Source: Tamarix chinensis
Taxonomy: Eukaryota > Streptophyta > Magnoliopsida > Caryophyllales > Tamaricaceae
Length of the DNA stretch: 64,000 bases
Reading direction: 5' to 3'
Assembly (NCBI GenBank): GCA_030549775.1
Contig: CM060173.1
Location: forward strand, 62,438,367 to 62,502,366
The position numbers and the translations under genes are program-made. Every line of letters starts with the position of its first letter. Within the stretch, counting starts at the first letter, position 1. The notes beneath the pieces are model-generated. The model ran no database searches, was not told where the DNA came from, and saw only the letters and a list, made by a program, of their open reading frames with translations. Shown here one piece after another: positions 62,233 through 64,000 of this stretch.

Positions 62233-62757
62233 TGTTGTTGTTGTTGTTGTTTTTTTGGAAGGTTCTAGAATACCTTAGAGTTATGTAGACTCTAGTGGAA
62301 TTATATGAAATGTAATGTAATATTCTTGATCAATTCTAGATATTGTCAAAAAATTCTACATCTCTTAAATGTAGAAGAGTGTAGGAAAATCTTACAAGAA
62401 AGTGTCTAGAATTCTCAAGTGAATGTTAAAGGTTGTAGAAAATATATAACTTTTCCTTTGATGGAGTGGGAGGAGGGACATCCACTATAAATAGAGGAGG
62501 ACCCCCATATGCTCCCACTATTTAAGATTTGTAAGCTCTTTACTCACTCATCAATAGAAGTATTTTATTAATTCATATACACACTCTATCACTTTCTCTA
62601 AGTTTCCTAAGTTCTCAAATTGTTGGTATTCTTACTCATCCTTTAAAACATGGTTATAAACTTATTTGAAGGAATGATGACTTAGTGAGTACTAAATTAT
62701 TTCTTCTTATAAGTTCCACACAACAAATACTTAGGTTAAAGGATTCACCCCATGACA
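62233..62757 (+). repeat. 5' LTR of a Ty3/gypsy element truncated by the window end
   Basis: Begins in a TGT/TTG repeat (exact start uncertain) and ends 'ccccatgaca'. A TATA box TATAAATA lies at 62486-62493. It is followed by TGGTATCATATCG, a mutated initiator-Met primer site, and then by gag. Confidence 0.6.
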
Positions 62758-62811
62758 TGTGGTATCATATCGTTTGTTAAGGGAAAGTTTTGGTTATAAA
62801 GGATCACAGCC

Positions 62812-64000
62812 ATGGAGAATAATTAGTTGGTAAAGAACCCAAGTGAGATCATTGTGTCTATGGAGACTCATGGTAGAGAATGTGGGAAGAAGAATAAAGG
62901 AATTTCCAAGGAGAACTTGATGTCCAAGGATTGACTATCTTCACTTGAGGAAAGGATTATGCGGGTGGAGAGGAGGATGGATGAGTTGGTTAGGAGACTT
63001 GATGTGTTGGAGGAATATCTCGGTGACAATATTTATGGGAAATTATTAGGTGGCATCAAAAATTTGTTGGAGGAATTCTGTAAAGATATGAATACCTTAG
63101 GGGGGAGTTTGGCATCCTTAGGGTAAAGAATTTTGCGCTGAGACACGATTTCAACTAAGGAAGGCACATTGGAAACGTTGGAGGATCATGGGTTTCAAGA
63201 CTTGAGCCAAACAAGTATGGAGATAAGTGATATGCTAAAGAACTTGATAATGATATTTGGGTGGTAGAATAATATATGTGTCATGCAAGTATCGATGATG
63301 ATACTGACAAGATCGATACCACTATACTCTACTTTGAGCATGTTGCTATGCTATGGTAGAGACATTGTAGCAATGAGATAGAAAGAGGTATGGTGAATAT
63401 TGATACATAAGAGGGCTTCAAGAAAGATCTTAAGGTCTGGTTCTACCCCATAAATATGAAGGATGCTACATTTAAAAATCTGATGGGTTAAAACAAATTG
63501 GTACCATCAAGGAATATGTCAAAGAGTATAGCTCCTTGATGCTTGAGATACCCATTATGTTGGAGAAGAATCGACTTCTCTACTTAAAGGATGGGTTGCA
63601 AACATGTTCAAAGTAAAAGTTGAGGCACAACAATGTCCAAGACCTTACTTCTGCTATAAGGAAGGCTTAGTCCCTCATTGAGTTTTAGAAACAAAAGAAG
63701 GGAAAACCGAAGAAGGGTGGCTCCTAAAAAGGTCAGGGAGAGAAATTTCACAAGGAAGGAAGCTCACCTAAGTGTAAGGGAAAGTATGAAGGGGCAAGGA
63801 TCACCCTAAGAAAAGAATGTTCTTTATCTATCAGAGGGAGCACATGTCCTTCTAGTGTTCTAAGGGAAAAAAAATTAAATGCCCTTGTTAGTTTCCTTGG
63901 AGAAGAAGGAACATCTGGTGGGAAGGCGGTACAAATGGATTTGATGTGCTTCCTCAATTCACTTAAGGTTAGGGCTAAGGGGGAACCAAGGGGATGGCTA
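62812..64000 (+). pseudogene. Decayed Ty3/gypsy gag, continues past the window
   Basis: Following the ATG at 62812, plus-strand frames with several stops and shifts give gag features: an EERIMRVERRMDELVRRLDVLEE coiled coil (62950-63020), GFKKDLKVWFYPINMKDA (about 63410-63470), then GTIKEYVKEYSSLMLEIPIML and LLYLKDGLQT (about 63500-63610). These match the retrotrans_gag pattern of plant Ty3/gypsy elements. A basic Lys/Gly-rich stretch follows to about 63720. The pol part lies beyond 64000. Confidence 0.7.

Overview
The window is nuclear DNA of a flowering plant; I cannot name the species. The evidence is one intron-rich plant gene encoding a PH-domain protein of the SWAP70 type, LTR retrotransposons primed by initiator-Met tRNA, plant LINE remnants, a tRNA-derived SINE and several hAT-like elements. 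No bacterial, organellar or viral gene cluster is visible.

Layout. Positions 1-15342 are AT-rich intergenic DNA made of decayed repeats: an LTR fragment (1-1117), a broken minus-strand Ty3/gypsy gag-protease-RT (1130-2870) with its PBS and LTR, an (AT)27 microsatellite (8283-8336), a possible solo LTR (10300-10703) and one end of a CACTA transposon (to 12523). Positions 15343-27813 are one complete, very young 12.5 kb LTR retrotransposon. Its LTRs are about 5.4 kb each, it is bounded by the 5-bp target duplication CAAAA, and its 1.7 kb internal region encodes only Gag. I regard this as the most interesting object in the window. Positions 27819-31396 are intergenic again.

Positions 31430-58001 hold the single convincing host gene, a SWAP70 homologue of ten exons and 490 codons. 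All nine introns have GT-AG borders, and the reading frame is unbroken even though introns 2, 6 and 9 are swollen to 10.6, 3.5 and 9.0 kb by transposons. Intron 2 carries nested hAT-like MITEs with a LINE inside, a small non-autonomous LTR element, a second MITE type and a SINE. Intron 6 carries a 1.2 kb hAT-like element. Intron 9 carries another copy of the first MITE family and a 5.46 kb antisense chromovirus. The chromovirus gag-pol is killed by five stops, four of them TAG, and the element is flanked by an unusually long 18-bp direct repeat.

Positions 58002-64000 are intergenic: an internally deleted minus-strand LINE (60343-62200), then the 5' LTR and decayed gag of a plus-strand Ty3/gypsy element that runs off the window end.

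How the parts relate. The host gene makes one cytosolic or membrane-binding PH plus coiled-coil protein, and everything else is mobile DNA. The 12.5 kb element lacks protease, reverse transcriptase, RNase H and integrase, yet its two LTRs differ only in homopolymer lengths wherever I compared them. It was therefore mobilised very recently, presumably by enzymes from an autonomous relative elsewhere in the genome.
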